A stretch of DNA of 64,000 nucleotides from Symbiodinium natans (GCA_905221605.1 CAJNDS010000058.1:1-64000), one strand, 5' to 3'. Numbered from the stretch's first letter, positions 35,226 to 47,146 are shown. Numbers and translations are program-made. The notes: generated from the letters alone by a model not told the origin.

Positions 35226-35335
35226 CAAGCCACTGACTCTCCAGCTCACCCGGGCTGCATCGCGCGACGATGTTCTTGCGGCGGCCACGCTGGTTCAGCA
35301 TGTTGATCTCACCTGAGGCTGGCTTCACAGCAGGG
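35226..35335 (-). CDS. Exon-like island, unknown protein
   Basis: A minus-strand open stretch of 36 codons between ATTCAG and a GTAGGT donor. It contains PASGEINMLNQRGRRKNIVA and RCSPGELESQWL. The left side is a 110-base CCCTAAA tract and the right side a TTTAGGG tract. The plus frames contain stops or are less convincing. No domain recognised. Confidence 0.37.
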
Positions 35336-36188
35336 CTGAATCTTAGGGAACTTAGGGTTTAGGGTTTAGGGTTCAGAGTTTAGGGTTTAGGGTTTAGGGG
35401 TAGTTCCATGGTCCCTTCATATGGGCCCTTAAAAGGGGACCCCTTATGTGCCCCTTATTTTCGCTATACATCCCAAAGGCCTGTACTTCGAAACCCCTTG
35501 AAAAGAGCTAAGGAGACCATAACTAAGGGACCATGTAAACCACCCGGTTTAGGGTTTGGGGTTTAGGGTTTAGGGTTTAGGGTGAGAAACTGAATAAGCC
35601 CCTTAAACCCAACACCGGGCTCAGTGTTTGGCGCGACCCCATGGATGCGACCAACTGGTGTCTAAGGAGGTGTAGAAGGGAACCGAAACCTGGACAAGAC
35701 GGGAGGTTAAGGGAGTATCCTAAAGCAACAAAAAAACCAAGCAAGGCAGAATAATTACCCGAAACCCTGAACCCGAAAATCCCAAACACTCAGCCCTATA
35801 TCCTCAAGTCACTCAGCCGCTCATAGGCAGCAGCCAGCTCTGTGACTGAGCGGAAGGGTGGAGTCACGAGTTGGTGGTTGCCAAACCAGAACCTGCAGCG
35901 CGGTTAGGGTCTAGGTTTAGAGTTACGTGGGACTCTTTGTACCTATTTTGCCCAGTAACCTAGGATTAAAAAGGGGCGCCCTTTTTTTCTCCTCTCCTGA
36001 AAGGGGTTTATAAGGGAACCTCAGCCCCCACAAAGAAGGATACTCTCTGGGCATCTTAGTTACTACAGTTCAGCAGTAATGGCCCCCTTAGTGGGTAGAA
36101 CCCATAAAACTGTAGATAACTAAAGTCCGAGGTAACGGTTGTGTGCTTCTTCACAACTGAACTCCCTCAAGCCCACTCGCCGCTCCTC

Positions 36189-36189
<1 letters not shown>

Positions 36190-36244
<55 letters not shown>
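36190..36244 (+). repeat. Homopolymer, 55 consecutive C
   Basis: An uninterrupted C run, followed by GAAACC. The longest of many C/G runs here; comparable runs are 47103-47144 (42 C), 61630-61659 (30 G) and 31970-31996 (27 C). Exact lengths may be unreliable in any sequencing technology. Confidence 0.9.
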
Positions 36245-36245
<1 letters not shown>

Positions 36246-36722
36246 AAACCTTCATGTCCAAACCTAGGCCTTTAGGGTTTAGGGTTTAGGGTCTAGGGTC
36301 TAGGGTCTAGGGTTTAGGGGCCTAACCCTACGACCAGAGACACAAGACACAGTTACCTTTTTTGGAGTCCGGCAGTGCGATCATACCAATGCTGACACAG
36401 AGAAGCACTTCAGCCGCAAACCCAAATAACCCTAGGCCCAACAACCCCAAACCCTAAACCCTAAACCCTAAACCTTAAACCCTAAACCCTAAACCCTAAA
36501 CCTCAAGGCATGCCTTATAAGCCTACACAAAAAACCGAGACCTAAGCCCTGCACCCTGAGCCCTAAAACTCTAGACACCCTAAACACTGAACCCTAACCC
36601 CAAACCCCAAACCCCGAGCCCTAAACCCTGAATCCTAAACCCTAAACCCTGAAATCCTAAACCCTAAACCCGGAATCCCAAACCCTAAGCCCTGAAACCC
36701 TAAGCCCTGAATCCTTAGAAAA

Positions 36723-36812
36723 CCTTTGGACCTGTGGCCCTAAAGCCTAAACCCTCAACCCTAAACCCTAAGCCCTAAGCCCTAAATCCTAAACCCTTTG
36801 GGCCTGTGGCCC
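36723..36812. repeat. Heptamer tract flanked by an 18-base direct repeat
   Basis: CCTTTGGACCTGTGGCCC (36723-36740) and CCTTTGGGCCTGTGGCCC (36795-36812), 17 of 18 identical, enclose 54 bases of degenerate CCCTAAAC units. Confidence 0.8.
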
Positions 36813-37557
36813 ATGAGGATCTTGAACTTCACGCTGGCCTCCCCCAGGCGATTCCCATGCTCCAACGCGGAGGCCTCAACGGCCCCCCGCCACTTCTCCT
36901 GGCAGGACTAAACCCTAAACCCTAAACCCTAAACCCTAAACCCTGAACCCTGAACCCCAAACCCAAAACCTTCCCTAAGCCCAACCCCCGAAATAGGGTG
37001 CGGCTAAGGGTGTTTGAAAAGGGTTGAGGGCTAGGGTTGAAAGGGTTTAGGGTCCGAGCCTCGGCAGTTCTGGGGATTTAGGGCCAGGGCATACCTAAAC
37101 CCCCTAAGTATGTAAAACAAAAGTCCTTTTATGCGTTATTTACGCATATTTGCATAAACGTACTCATTTATACTTTGGGGGTCCCGGAAGGGTTTCGGGC
37201 TTAGGGGGGAACCTATGTCTACACCTGCGGCGCGGGCAGATCCTAAAGATCACGCGTGGAGGAGTCCGAAACCACCATGGGCACGTTGGGGTTTAGGGTA
37301 GGGTTTAGGGTTTAGGGTTTAGGGTTTAGGGTTTAGGGTTTAGGGTTTAGGGTTTAGGGTTTAGGGTTTAGGGTTTAGGGTTTAGGGTTCAGGGTCAGCC
37401 AGTTTAGCAACCTTTCCCTGGCAGGTTCAACATGGGCATGAAAAGAGCAATGCGGTGCTTATAGAGATCCGATCCTTCAATCTAACCCTAAACCCTAAAC
37501 CCTAAACCCTAAACCCCAAACCCGAAACCCTCAACCCTTAACAAGAAAACGACAGTT

Positions 37558-37655
37558 ACCACTCTAGGATGGCCCCTAAACACCCTAAACCCTAAACCCT
37601 AGCCCTAAACCCTAAACCCTAAACCCTAAACCTAAGAACCAACCTAGGATGGCCC
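37558..37655. repeat. Heptamer tract flanked by an 18-base direct repeat, upstream of module copy a
   Basis: ACCACTCTAGGATGGCCC (37558-37575) and ACCAACCTAGGATGGCCC (37638-37655), 16 of 18 identical, enclose CCCTAAA units. A similar arrangement (GGATGGCC, tract, GATGGCC) precedes module copy b at 39950-40025, suggesting the insertion predates duplication of the module. Confidence 0.75.
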
Positions 37656-37760
37656 TTAAAAACCCTCAACATGACAAAAATGTTCCTGAGGATGATCCTC
37701 TTAAACCCAATTGAGGGAAAGGTAGACGATGCCCCAAGGGCCATATTACCTGGCACTGGG
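37647..37760 (+). CDS. Repeated coding-like module, copy a
   Basis: Plus-strand frame gives KNVPEDDPLKPN, then a stop; the second part MPQGPYYLALGPGSPPAG is open in another phase a few bases on, so a short intron or a frame break separates them. The homologous parts of copies b-d keep the same motif (NVPxxDPLKP ... PQGP). The function is unknown. Confidence 0.38.
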
Positions 37761-38299
37761 ACCTGGGAGTCCACCAGCAGGAGCCCTGAGGGTTTAGGGT
37801 TTAGGGTTTAGGGTTTAGGGTTTAGTATTTAGGGATTTAAGACTAAACTCCAAACCCCAGACCCTCCAACCCCCCTAAACCGCACACAACAGACCCTAGA
37901 CCCTAAAACCCACACCCTACACCCATATACCCCCAACCGCAAACCCCAAACCCGAAACCCGAACCGTGAACCCTCACACCCGAAACTCTAAACCCTAAAC
38001 CCTAAACCCCAAACCAAGACGATGCTGGTCGAACGCAATTGGTTGCCATAGCGTGTTGCTCCCTGTTCTTGAGATAGCTGGTGACGAAGTTAGATGTCCA
38101 GGTTTTGCCTGTGATAGCATTCCGCCTCACCAAATCTGGGTTGAGGGTTTAGGGTTTAGGGTTTAGGGTTTAGGGTTTAGGGGTCGTGGGCCCAGAATCC
38201 TTTGGAGGTTCCGGAGGCCAGCGCCCATGTGATAGGAATGTGCTTCTCCATGTTCGTGAGAGCATCCCGGGTTTCCTCGGACGCTGTCACTGCTCGAAG

Positions 38300-38429
38300 A
38301 CACTGTCCTTAACCCTTACACCCCAAACCCTAATTCAACCCTAAACCCTCAACCCTAGACCCTTACACCCCAAACCCTAAACCCTAAACCCCAAACCCTA
38401 AGCCCCAAACTCGAAACCCTACACTGTCC
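38300..38429. repeat. Heptamer tract flanked by a 9-base direct repeat
   Basis: ACACTGTCC at 38300-38308 and 38421-38429 (exact) enclose about 112 bases of CCCTAAAC-type repeats. Confidence 0.6.
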
Positions 38430-40010
38430 ACATCCGGCCTCAAATGGCAACTCACCGCTGTTCATGACCCGCTCCCGGATAGCCATGAAGAAAACCTGGC
38501 TCAAGGCTCAGGGAAATTTAGGGTTTAGTAGGGTTTGGGTTTAGGGTTTATTTCGGGTTTGAAGGTTTAGGGTTGCGGTTTAGGGAACAAACGGCTTAGG
38601 GTTTGGGGTTTGGGGTCTGGGTTTAGGGTCTCTTCTCAGTCAAGGTTCCCCCTAGGGGCAGCTTTCATGCCACTTCTTGATCATGGACGCAGATGCTTGA
38701 GGGGCATAAGGCGGGACCCCTAGAAGGGACCCTTAATCTTATTCAATTTTGGCCCAAAGGACCCCTACCGTAAGGTCGTCCCTACTTTGGTCCCTTGAGG
38801 TTTTGGGAAGTCCTTCAGTTCCCTCAGGAGCCAGAGGCCTCAAAGTTGCTACTGCACGGCGTTTTTGAGGTCGGCTTAGGGTTTAGGGTTTAGGGTTTAG
38901 GGTTTAGGGTTTAGGGTTTAGGGTTTAGGGTTTAGGGTTTAGGGTTTAGGGTTTAGGGTTTAGGGTTTGGGGTTTGGGGTTTGGGGTTTAGGGTTTAGGG
39001 TTTAGGGTTTAGGGTTTAGGGTTTAGGGTCACAAAGTATCTGCTACCTTGCTGCGCAGTGCACTGGACTGGGCGTCTGTTGCTGCGAACTTGTGGTATTT
39101 GTGATGTATGGGGGGGAAACTACGAAAATAGGGGTACTCTTCTGGGGGTTCCTATATATGCATGCCTCACCAACCTATGGCAAACACCGGTGTCGAATCG
39201 GACCGATGTTGGGATTGATTGGGTCCGGCCCGACCCGATCGATCCCTGTCGTTGCAACACCCTCCCGCGAGGCGGGAGGCTAGTTACAGTAAACCCTAAA
39301 CCCTAAACCCTAAACCCTAAACCCTAAACCCTAAACCCTAAACCCTAAACCCTAAACCCTAAACCCTAAACCCTAAACTCCCCCAGTTTTTGGGACAAGA
39401 CCCACACATCAGGGCAGGCAAGAGACTACGAAGTCCAGGGCCCGGGGAAGGTCGGATGTGAAGTGCTTGCCTAAGGTTTTCCGCGGTTTAGGGTTTAGGG
39501 TTGAGGGTTTAGGGTTTAGGGTTTAGGGTTTAGGGTTTAGGGTTGAGGGTTTAGGGTTTCGGGTTTGGGGTGAACAAAAGTACACACTTTTCTTTTACTT
39601 GCCTAATATAGGGTATCCAGAACCCAAAAAAGTTTAAAAAAAAAAAGAAAAACCTGGTTCATAGGGGAATGAGGGAATTCGGGCCCTATATAGACCCTTT
39701 AACGGATTATATACATAGGGTATCTTATTCCCAGCCAGAAAAAGCCTACTCCTAAACCCTAAGGCACTAAACCCTAAACCCTCAACCCTCAACCCTAAAC
39801 CCTAAACCCTGAACCCTAAACCCTAAACCCTAAACCCTAAACCCAGAACCCAGAACCCAAACAAGCAAAAAAACAGCATACTGCTGAGCAGCCTAGCTGC
39901 TCTCCAGGGTCACGCACTGGAATTTCACGCGGGCCCGGTAGTATCCTCGGATGGCCCTAAACCCTATAGGGTTTATAAACCCTAAACCCTAAACCCTAAA
40001 CCGCTCTGAA
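38430..40010. repeat. Heptamer mosaic with a 150-base TTTAGGG tract
   Basis: 38878-39029 is an almost pure TTTAGGG tract; further tracts at 39290-39375, 39485-39565 and 39770-39842. Between them lie the F5-like palindromic stretch 38640-38830 and islands 39030-39285 and 39385-39480, which are open in some frames (for example 39058-39306, plus) but include repeat-derived sequence. F7 at 39662-39732. No assigned gene. Confidence 0.55.
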
Positions 40011-40021
40011 AAATACATGAT

Positions 40022-40222
40022 GGCCATTAAAACCCTCTGAAATAAATGTTCCTGCATATGATCCTCTCAAACCACTTAGGGGCTGAATACACCAGCCCAA
40101 AAAAGGCTAACCTTATATATATATATATATATATGTACAGTAGGATTCTATATAACCAACATGGCTACCTAGTCTCTAAGTCCGTACACGGGAAAACAAA
40201 AAATGTCCCAAGGGCCTGCCTA
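40022..40222 (+). CDS. Repeated coding-like module, copy b, interrupted
   Basis: The first part reads LKPSEINVPAYDPLKP and is followed by about 140 bases containing a (TA)n run and an F3-like palindrome. The second part resumes as ATGTCCCAAGGGCCTGCC, homologous to the PQGP part of the other copies. The inserted segment behaves like an intron placed between the two conserved halves. Confidence 0.38.
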
Positions 40223-41520
40223 GTCTCTCACGCCGTTGCGGCCCACGAGGGATTGAACGCATCGCGTGGCCACGCTGCCTTGGGTGGTGAGGCCTCTCTA
40301 GCAATGCCTTTCTCTGCCTTCCTCTGTCTTTCTCCGCCCCTAAACCCTAAACCCTATAAACCCTTAACCCCTCTCGCGTGCTCTCTCGCTCTCTGTCTCT
40401 CCTTCTATCTCTCTTTCTTGACCTTTCTTCTGTGCAGCCCAACGTTCTGAACCCAAAACCCCTCAAACGCCCCTCGGCCCCAAGTCCAAAAGCTTAAACC
40501 CCATAATGGGCCCCATAAGCCCTCAAACCTATACCCTATGACCCTGCAAACCCTGTACGCCCAACCCTCTCAAACCTTCACCCCAAATCCTATCAACCCT
40601 GTGACCCTCTAAAGGCCCCTTGAAACCGCATAAAACCTCTGCACCCTAGAAACCTGGAAACCCTATAACCTCAAACCCCTATCATCCCACCATAACCCCG
40701 AACCCCTAAACCCTATAACCCTAAATCCTATAAGCCCTCGAGCCCTCAACCCTGTAAGTCCTAGAAAGCCTATAACCCCGTAAACTCGAAGAACCCCCTA
40801 TAATTAGGCACTAAAATGCTAAGCCCAAGAATCCCAAACCCTAAACAGCCAATGCCTGAAATCCTAAACCCTCCAATCCCCAAAACCCAAAGCCCTAAAC
40901 CCTAAATCCTAAACCCTAAATCCTAATGCTAAACCCGAAACCCTTCACCCTAAACCCTTTTGACCTATGTCCAAGCTACTGCGGCGGCCCATCGCAGGCT
41001 CTTCGGGATCCTCCACCATCTCCTCGCTCGAAGCCCCGGAGCAAAAACGGGAGTAGGGTTTAGGGTTTAGGGTTTAGGGATTAGGTTTGGGGTTAGGGTT
41101 TGGGGTTTAATGGTAGGGTTTGGGGGTTAGGGCTTGTGGGGTGTGGGGTGTGGGGTTTGGGGTTTAGAGGCTTGGGTCTATAGGGTTTCGGGCTTGGGGT
41201 TTTGGTTTCATGGGGGTTTTGGTTTCATGGGGGTTTTGTGTTTGGGGTTTAGGGTTTGGGGGGTTCGGGTTGATAGGTTTTGCGTCTGGGGTTTAGGGTC
41301 ATTGGTTTAGGGCGTTTAGGGTAAAGGGTTTGCGGTTTGGGCTTTAGAGTACTTGGTTTAGGGCATTTCGGTTTTAGGGTCCAGGGGTTTAGGCGTTCAG
41401 GGGTTGAATTTCTTTACGGGGTTAGGTGGCGGGGTTAGGCTTCTAGAGGTTTCCGGGTTTGGGAGGGAGCCCGGCCCACCAAAAAGGGAACAGGGTTGAG
41501 GGTTTTAGGGCTTTAGTCCC
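40223..41520. other. Degenerate heptamer sequence, no gene seen
   Basis: 40330-40980 is mostly decayed ACCCTATAAACCCT-type units; 41050-41450 is decayed TTTGGGGTTTAGGG-type sequence. Only 40980-41050 is a unique GC-rich island. There is no supportable gene. Confidence 0.6.
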
Positions 41521-41625
41521 AAAGGGTCCATGTACCTGTATAGTATATACTTGGGCCTTAAAGGGGTTCCCATATGGTAGCTTTAGGGCCCAAGTATATA
41601 CTATATGGGTACATGGACCCTCAGG
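41521..41625. mobile_element. MITE-like element, family F1
   Basis: GGGTCCATGTACCTGTATAG and the inverted CTATATGGGTACATGGACCC form long arms around ACTTGGGCC/GGGCCCAAGT. It adjoins a 200-base open island (41626-41820). Confidence 0.7.
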
Positions 41626-41820
41626 GAGTTATAGGCTTCCAAAATGATCTCCACAGGGGCGCATTCTGGCTGCAGTTTCACTACATCGCTGAACGTTGTG
41701 TCGCTCCTTGCCTGGCCGAGAAAGACGGCGGTCGCGCCTTTACAGCCGCCGCTGGTGCAATCGCTCTTCGCAGCAGAAAGGTTTGCATCGATGTTTTGCA
41801 CCGCGCGTCGTGCTTTCACA
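41626..41820 (-). CDS. Exon-like island, unknown protein
   Basis: The minus strand is open for about 64 codons, with AAKSDCTSGGCKGATAVFLG and TFSDVVKLQPECAPVEIILE, ending at GTCCATG in the F1 element, as in candidate gene X exon 4. Two plus-strand frames are also open over the same span, so the strand is uncertain. Confidence 0.3.
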
Positions 41821-41913
41821 GGTACTGGCGGCCGTGGCAGCAGCGAGGGTTTAGGGGGGGTAGGTTCCTAGGGAGTCTTGGGGAGCAGTCCTTAAGAGCC
41901 CCATTACTTTACT

Positions 41914-42013
41914 TTGTTGCTGAGTTCATAAGCCCCCCAAAAGTGTGCACTTTCAATTTTGTAGAGATCATGGTATCCCGAAAAGTGCAAAGTGTACTCA
42001 CTCAGCTGCTAAG
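41914..42013. mobile_element. MITE-like element, family F10
   Basis: GTTGCTGAGTTCATAAG at the left and ACTCAGCTGCTAAG at the right; inner AAAGTGTGCACTTT and AAAGTGCAAAGTG. Confidence 0.6.
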
Positions 42014-42228
42014 TCTTAGCTGTCCAGTACCTAGGGGTTTTAAAGGTTAACCTTTGGGATTATAGGGGGAATATATTAACCCAAAAAGGTTAAAGGTTAC
42101 CTACTCTACTACTAAGAAGTTTAGGGTTTTCGTATACTCGCCATCCCAGTCTCTGGCGGAGCCACTGGAGCCACTGCCGGCGCCTCCAGCAGCCCTGGCC
42201 TGGGAGGTGGGTGTTGGGGTGTCTTGGG

Positions 42229-42315
42229 TTTAGGGTTTAGGGTTTAGGGTTTAGGGTTTAGGGTTTAGGGTTTAGGGTTTAGGGTTTAGGGTTTAGGGTT
42301 TAGGGTTTAGGGTTT
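42229..42315 (+). repeat. Clean TTTAGGG tract
   Basis: Twelve successive heptamers without error, between unique islands 42120-42225 and 42316-42420. Confidence 0.96.
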
Positions 42316-42740
42316 GCTGTGATAGGGCGCAGATGCTGTGAAGGTTAGGTTTTGGAACAAGCTCGAAAGCGTCGTGAGGTGCGAAGAGCAGCTTTGGCCC
42401 GATTGTGGAAGGCCATCTAACACTTTTCTCCCACCCCACGCCGTCCAAGGCGGCAAAGCCACCCAAACCTATTCCTTTTAGGGTTTAGGCCTAAACTCAA
42501 GCCAACTGCTTTCTTTACATAAAACTTCTTCATTCCGTCACGGCTTTTCACAAAAAACAAGCCTCCACAAAGGGAAAAGAACCACGGGCCCAGGCCAGGG
42601 TCAGTCTGGGCAGCCAGGGGCGGAGCAGAGGAAAAGCAAGGGTCAGGGGGCTCAGTGAGGCTAGGGAGGGCCGGCAGAAGCGCAGGGGGGGGGCTCAGAG
42701 GGTCAGGGGGCCACAGAAACCCCAAAAAGCGTGCAGGGGG

Positions 42741-42950
42741 GCCAGGGAGGGGGGCCCAGGGCCCAGGGGGGCCCAGGAGACGAGGGGGCCCAGGGGGGGT
42801 CAGGGGGGGCCAGGGGGGCCCAGGGGGCCCAGGGGGGGGCGCGGGCGCAGGGGGCCGCAGGGGGGCCCAGGGGGCCCAGGGGGGCCCAGGGGGGCCCAGG
42901 GGGGCCCAGGGGGGCCAAGGGGGGCCCAGGGGGGCCCAGGGGGGCCCCAG
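42741..42950 (+). repeat. G-rich minisatellite (GGGGGGCCCAG-type units)
   Basis: About 20 imperfect 10-11 base units. Translations give Gly/Pro/Ala-Trp-rich collagen-like peptides in several frames of both strands, which is expected of the repeat and is not evidence of a gene. Strong G-quadruplex potential. Confidence 0.93.
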
Positions 42951-43751
42951 GCTCAAGAGGCCCAGAAAAACCAAAAAAGCAGGTTTTTGAGCACCCGCGC
43001 TGCCTGGCCTGGCCTGAGGCCCCCTGGTCCCTGGACATGCTGCGGTGAGGGGTCCGGGTCCTCCTGGCCTGGGGCCTTGGGGTACCCCCCCCCGAAATGC
43101 CAGCCCTATGCAGGGGGATTTACCTTATTAAGGGGACCAGTACTGGTCCCCGGGAGAACCTGCTCCGGTACCGGGCCCATCGTGGGTGCTACCGACCTCC
43201 TGGCTGCAGGAGGCGGGCAAGCGACCTGGGTCGAGCTTCGCCATAGAGGTCGAAGGGCTTAAGCGCCGCCCCCCCTCTGTAGGGGGGCGGCCTAGGCCCT
43301 GAGTTTAGGGTTTAGGGTTTAGGGTTTAGGGTTTGGGGTTTGGGGTTTAGGGTTTAGGGGCTTGGGGGTTTCTGGGGTTTTGGGTCCAGGGTTTAGGGCT
43401 TCGGGGTTCGAGGGGTTAGGGTTTAGGGTCTAGGGTTTTGGGGTTCCAGGATTTAGGACTTCCGGGGGTCTTGGGGCTTCAGGGCTTAGGATTTGCATGC
43501 CAATCTCTTTATAATCCGATTGTTTGAGCACCCCGAAGATGATTTCGTGGATTTAGAGAATTCCAAGTCCTGCCCCCAAAAACCTTAAAGCCGAAAGGAG
43601 TCCATATATATCTACACAGTACATTCTCGTACCCTGAACCCCAAGCCCATCTACACCCTAACCCCTACACCCTAAACCCTTGTTCACCCCAAAACCATCT
43701 AATCCCTGAACCCAAAATACACCCCAAAAGTTCCAAAAAGCCCTTTGGCTA

Positions 43752-43987
43752 GGTCAGGTCCAGAACGACTAAACTCTAAACCCTACGCCCTCCTGGTAGC
43801 CCAGCAACCATGTTATAATAAAGGGCACCCTTTTACAAGTACTTTATAAGGGGACCCGTAACCCAAAAGAAAAGGTAAAGGGTACCACCGGGCTACCAAG
43901 CCCTAAACCCTAAACCCTAAACCCTACACCCTAAAACCGAAACCCTAAACCCTAAACCCCAAGCCCTAAACCCTTGGGTCAGGTCCA
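43752..43987. repeat. F3 element plus heptamer tract between 11-base direct repeats
   Basis: GGTCAGGTCCA at 43752-43762 and 43977-43987 (exact) enclose an F3 element (43793-43900: CTGGTAGCCC to GGGCTACCAAG, inverted ends) followed by CCCTAAACC-type repeats. This is the same composite architecture as at 30670-30893. Confidence 0.72.
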
Positions 43988-45103
43988 TAGCTAGCGAAGC
44001 CAAGTGGCGCGCCGTCATTTGGCTCAGGCTCGGGCACCTGTCGATGTCCGACGTGCTTAGAGGATTTCGTTTAGGGTTTCGGGTTTAGGGGTTAGGGTTT
44101 AGGGTTTAGGGTTCAGGGTTCAGGGTTTAGGGCGTTTAGGGTTTAGGGTTGCTTGGAGGATTTCGTTCAGGGCTGTGTGGGGCTTGGGGGGGTTGTAGAT
44201 TAGTGTGATTGGCTTAGAGCGTTTAGGGTTTGGGGTGTATGGGGCTTGGGTGGTTGGTTTAAGGCGTTTAGGGCGTAGGGTTGGGGGATTAGCATGATTG
44301 GTTGAGGGCGTCTAGGGCTTGGGGTTTAGGGGCTTAGGGCGGTTTTGGGATCAGGGCTTTAGGGCTGGCAGACATGGTATATTTAGAGCTTCCGATCTTT
44401 TTGACGGAAATCTGGACTTCGGACAATTACAGCCATTATTTTCGTCTCTATGGAGGATTCATGCCTTGGACATTTCTTACAATTACCGCCCTAAACCCTA
44501 AACCCCAAACCGTAAACCCTATAAAACCCCAGCAGGGACCATAGCCTGGACAACACCCTAAACCCTAAACCCTAAACCCTAAACCCTAAACCCGAAACCC
44601 TAAACCCTAAACCCTAAACCCTAAATGGTTGAAGGTTGCCGGAGGAGCCTTCGAATCGGCTCAGCCGATGTCCCTTGCTGTATACGGTTTAGGGTTTAGG
44701 GTTTAGGGTTTAGAGATGAACTCCCCAAAGGCCTTAGAATCCCGGATAAGCCCTTATAACCCCTTAAGCCCTTAGAAACTCAGAGACTCTCAAGCCCTTA
44801 ATAAGCCCTTAGAACCCTTCATAAGCCCTCATAGCCCCTTGTTATATTGGCCCGAATGAGCCCTTGGAAAACTTCGGAAGACCTAGCACAAACTCAGGGA
44901 TCGTGTCCGGAAGGGCGACGTGAGGGACCTCCATCATCGCATCCTCGATGGCTAGGCAGGGGCCATCTTCATCGGAACAGCTTTCACCTTAGCTAGTGTG
45001 CACAACACAGGAAGCAAAATGATCACAGGTAATTATTCTGCCTTTGCTGATTCCTAGGCAATGCAAAGTCCACAAACCCTGCATCCAAACACGAATGTAA
45101 GAC

Positions 45104-45142
<39 letters not shown>

Positions 45143-46739
45143 TATTCTTGGACCTGAACCCTAAACCCCAAGCCCACCGAACCCCAAGCCCTATGAGCCC
45201 GAAACCCTGGAGCCTAAACCCGAATTCCTGCCTATGCTAGGGCTGTTTCAGGCTCTTGAGTCGAAGCCCCATGATCTCTGTATCTTGGTAGCCCGGAAAA
45301 CATCATAAAAAAAAACGGTTTAGGGTGTGGGGACTAGGGTTTAGGGTTCATAATCAGAAAAAGGGTCCCCATTTCTTTTGGGTTGCTGCTTTTTACATGG
45401 GAACATTGAACCAAAAAAAGGTTGAAGGGTACGGCAACCAAAGTCTAGATGATGGACTTTTTGGCGGGGTTCTCTGTTGCATCACCAGCCTTGGTCGTTT
45501 GGGGTGCTGGCATCCGCTCCTTCAGACAATTTCGGCAACCTCTAGTTTTCTTGTTGTCTCAGGGTTGAGTGCCCAGGAGTTGTGTTTTAAAAGTTGAGGA
45601 TCTGGGATGTAAGTGTTTGCAAATCTCACCTTAGGAATGTTCCGCCAGGTAGGATTACGCCACACCTGAATATGTATATGCATGTGTATATATATATAGA
45701 AAAATGGGTGGTTGTCAAAATTCTGATCCCTTTTGGGGTACCCTAAATAGTAGGTGCCGTATTATAATAGGGATCCAAAAAGGGACCATAATTTTGACAA
45801 CCACCCATATGTATACGTATAGGTATATGTACATGACATGACATGACATGCTATGCTGTGCTATGATATGATATGGTACGACACGATATGACATGATATG
45901 AATGAGAACATATACATATCCTCTTGAATGGACAAAAACGAAGCAATCTTTCAAGCCACGCAAGCTGCTTCTTGGGCTTCAAAGCTCCGGGCTTAGGGTT
46001 TAGAGCTTAGCGTTTAGGCCTGTTTCAAAGTTTAGGGTTTAGGGTGTAGGGCTGCGGGCTTAGGGTTTAGGGCTTAGGCCTTAGGGCTCAGGATCTAGAG
46101 CAGTTTCCCTAAACCCTAAACCCTCAACCCTAAACCCTAAACCCTAAACCCTAAACCCTAAACCCTAAACCCTGAACCCGAAGCTTCAGGGCTCAGAGGG
46201 CTCCGAGGACCTCAAGCTTGGAATGCTGGGCCGGGGCGCAGCTCGCGGAACTGGAGGAGCTGCAGGCCTGTGCACTTAAACCCTCAACCCGGGTTTAGGG
46301 TTTAGGGTTTAGGGTTTAGGGTTTAGGGTTTAGGGTTTAGGGTTTAGGGTTTACCCCAAACCCCAATCCCTGAAACCCTTAAACCCTTAAACCCTGAAAC
46401 CCTGCAACCCTAAAATCCCAAACCTCCAAAATGTGATGCCCAACCACTTAAAAACCCTGAACTTTAAGACCTCCGGCCAGAACCTCGGAAGCAACAAAAA
46501 CTTAGGACTAAACCCCTGAACCAAGAACCCATATTGTAACCTGGGCCAGCACCGGCTCTCCTGCTATTGAGGGAGACGGGCGAAACAAACCCCACCACGA
46601 CATAAGAGCCAGTCAGTAAGAAGCAAGCTAGTCCTGCTGACAGAACCAGGGCTGTAGTGGTTCAGGGCTTAGCCAGAAGGACCTAAAAGCCCCCAAACCC
46701 AGACTCCCAGGAACCTAAAGCCTGCTGCAATCATCAGTC
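43988..46739. repeat. Heptamer mosaic
   Basis: Tracts at 44080-44155, 44500-44625, 44685-44712, 46105-46170 and 46290-46352. (GA)n at 45105-45134. An F3-like element lies around 45283-45445 and an F6 element at 45703-45811, followed by ACATG/ATATG pentamer repeats (45831-45905). Islands 44380-44490, 45440-45660 and 46500-46739 are unassigned. Confidence 0.55.
45703..45811. mobile_element. MITE-like element, family F6
   Basis: Inverted arms of about 45 bases: ATGGGTGGTTGTCAAAATT and AATTTTGACAACCACCCAT at the ends, then ATCCCTTTTGGGGTACCC against GGATCCAAAAAGGGACCA. It is about 90% identical to 62579-62690. Confidence 0.85.
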
Positions 46740-47100
46740 TGCCGCCCCAATCATGGCGTCATCGTGCTCGCAAAAACTCAAGTTGACATTCGTCTCGGCG
46801 AGCCCGCCGATGAAGACTGCCAGGTAATCTGCGGTGCAAGAGTTGCGTACAAACCTGGCAATCGCCGTGTGCCTTGCTCGGCAAGTCGTTCATCGTCCAA
46901 CGCTCTTTGAGTGGTCCAAATAATATATTTGGCTCCGACTATCCCCGCAATATCCCGCAATGTCGCTCGCGACGGTCGTCTCGTCGGTGTGTTGGGGGTT
47001 GAAACATACGGCACAGAGCACCCTGGCCTTGGTGATGTCGAGGAACACCCCCCGAGCAGCGCCATAGCGGCCGCACGTGCCTTCCTTGTAAGGATAAAAT
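46740..47100. other. Long unique GC-balanced island, probably coding, strand undecided
   Basis: About 360 bases without heptamers. The minus strand has a frame with ITKARVLCAVCFNPQHTDET, then one TGA, then TAIARFVRNSCTADYLAVFI. A second minus frame (ATLRDIAGIVGAKYIIWTTQ) and a plus frame (SRNVARDGRLVGVLGVETYG) are also open for 60 or more codons. It is bounded on the right by a 42-base C run. It may be an exon or a pseudogene fragment; no family recognised. Confidence 0.4.

Positions 47101-47102
<2 letters not shown>

Positions 47103-47144
<42 letters not shown>
47103..47144 (+). repeat. Homopolymer, 42 consecutive C
   Basis: Uninterrupted C run followed by AAACCCC-type repeats. Poly-Gly or poly-Pro in apparent reading frames comes from this run. 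Confidence 0.9.

Positions 47145-47146
<2 letters not shown>

Larger units (their letters stand above)
35336..37557. repeat. Heptamer mosaic
   Basis: Contains an F5 element (35407-35535), an F4 element interrupted by an F3-like insert (35930-36141), a 55-base C run, degraded CCCTAAA tracts at 36420-36500, 36590-36790 and 36905-36960, and a clean TTTAGGG tract at 37284-37389. An AT-rich palindromic element at 37095-37175 has CCCCCTAAGTAT and ATACTTTGGGGG ends. Unique islands 35820-35900 and 36815-36905 are exon-sized but unassigned. Confidence 0.55.

Noticed and set aside
42417-43048. Long Gly/Pro/Ala-rich collagen-like frames on both strands
   Set aside because: Entirely produced by the GGGGGGCCCAG minisatellite; open in several frames at once.
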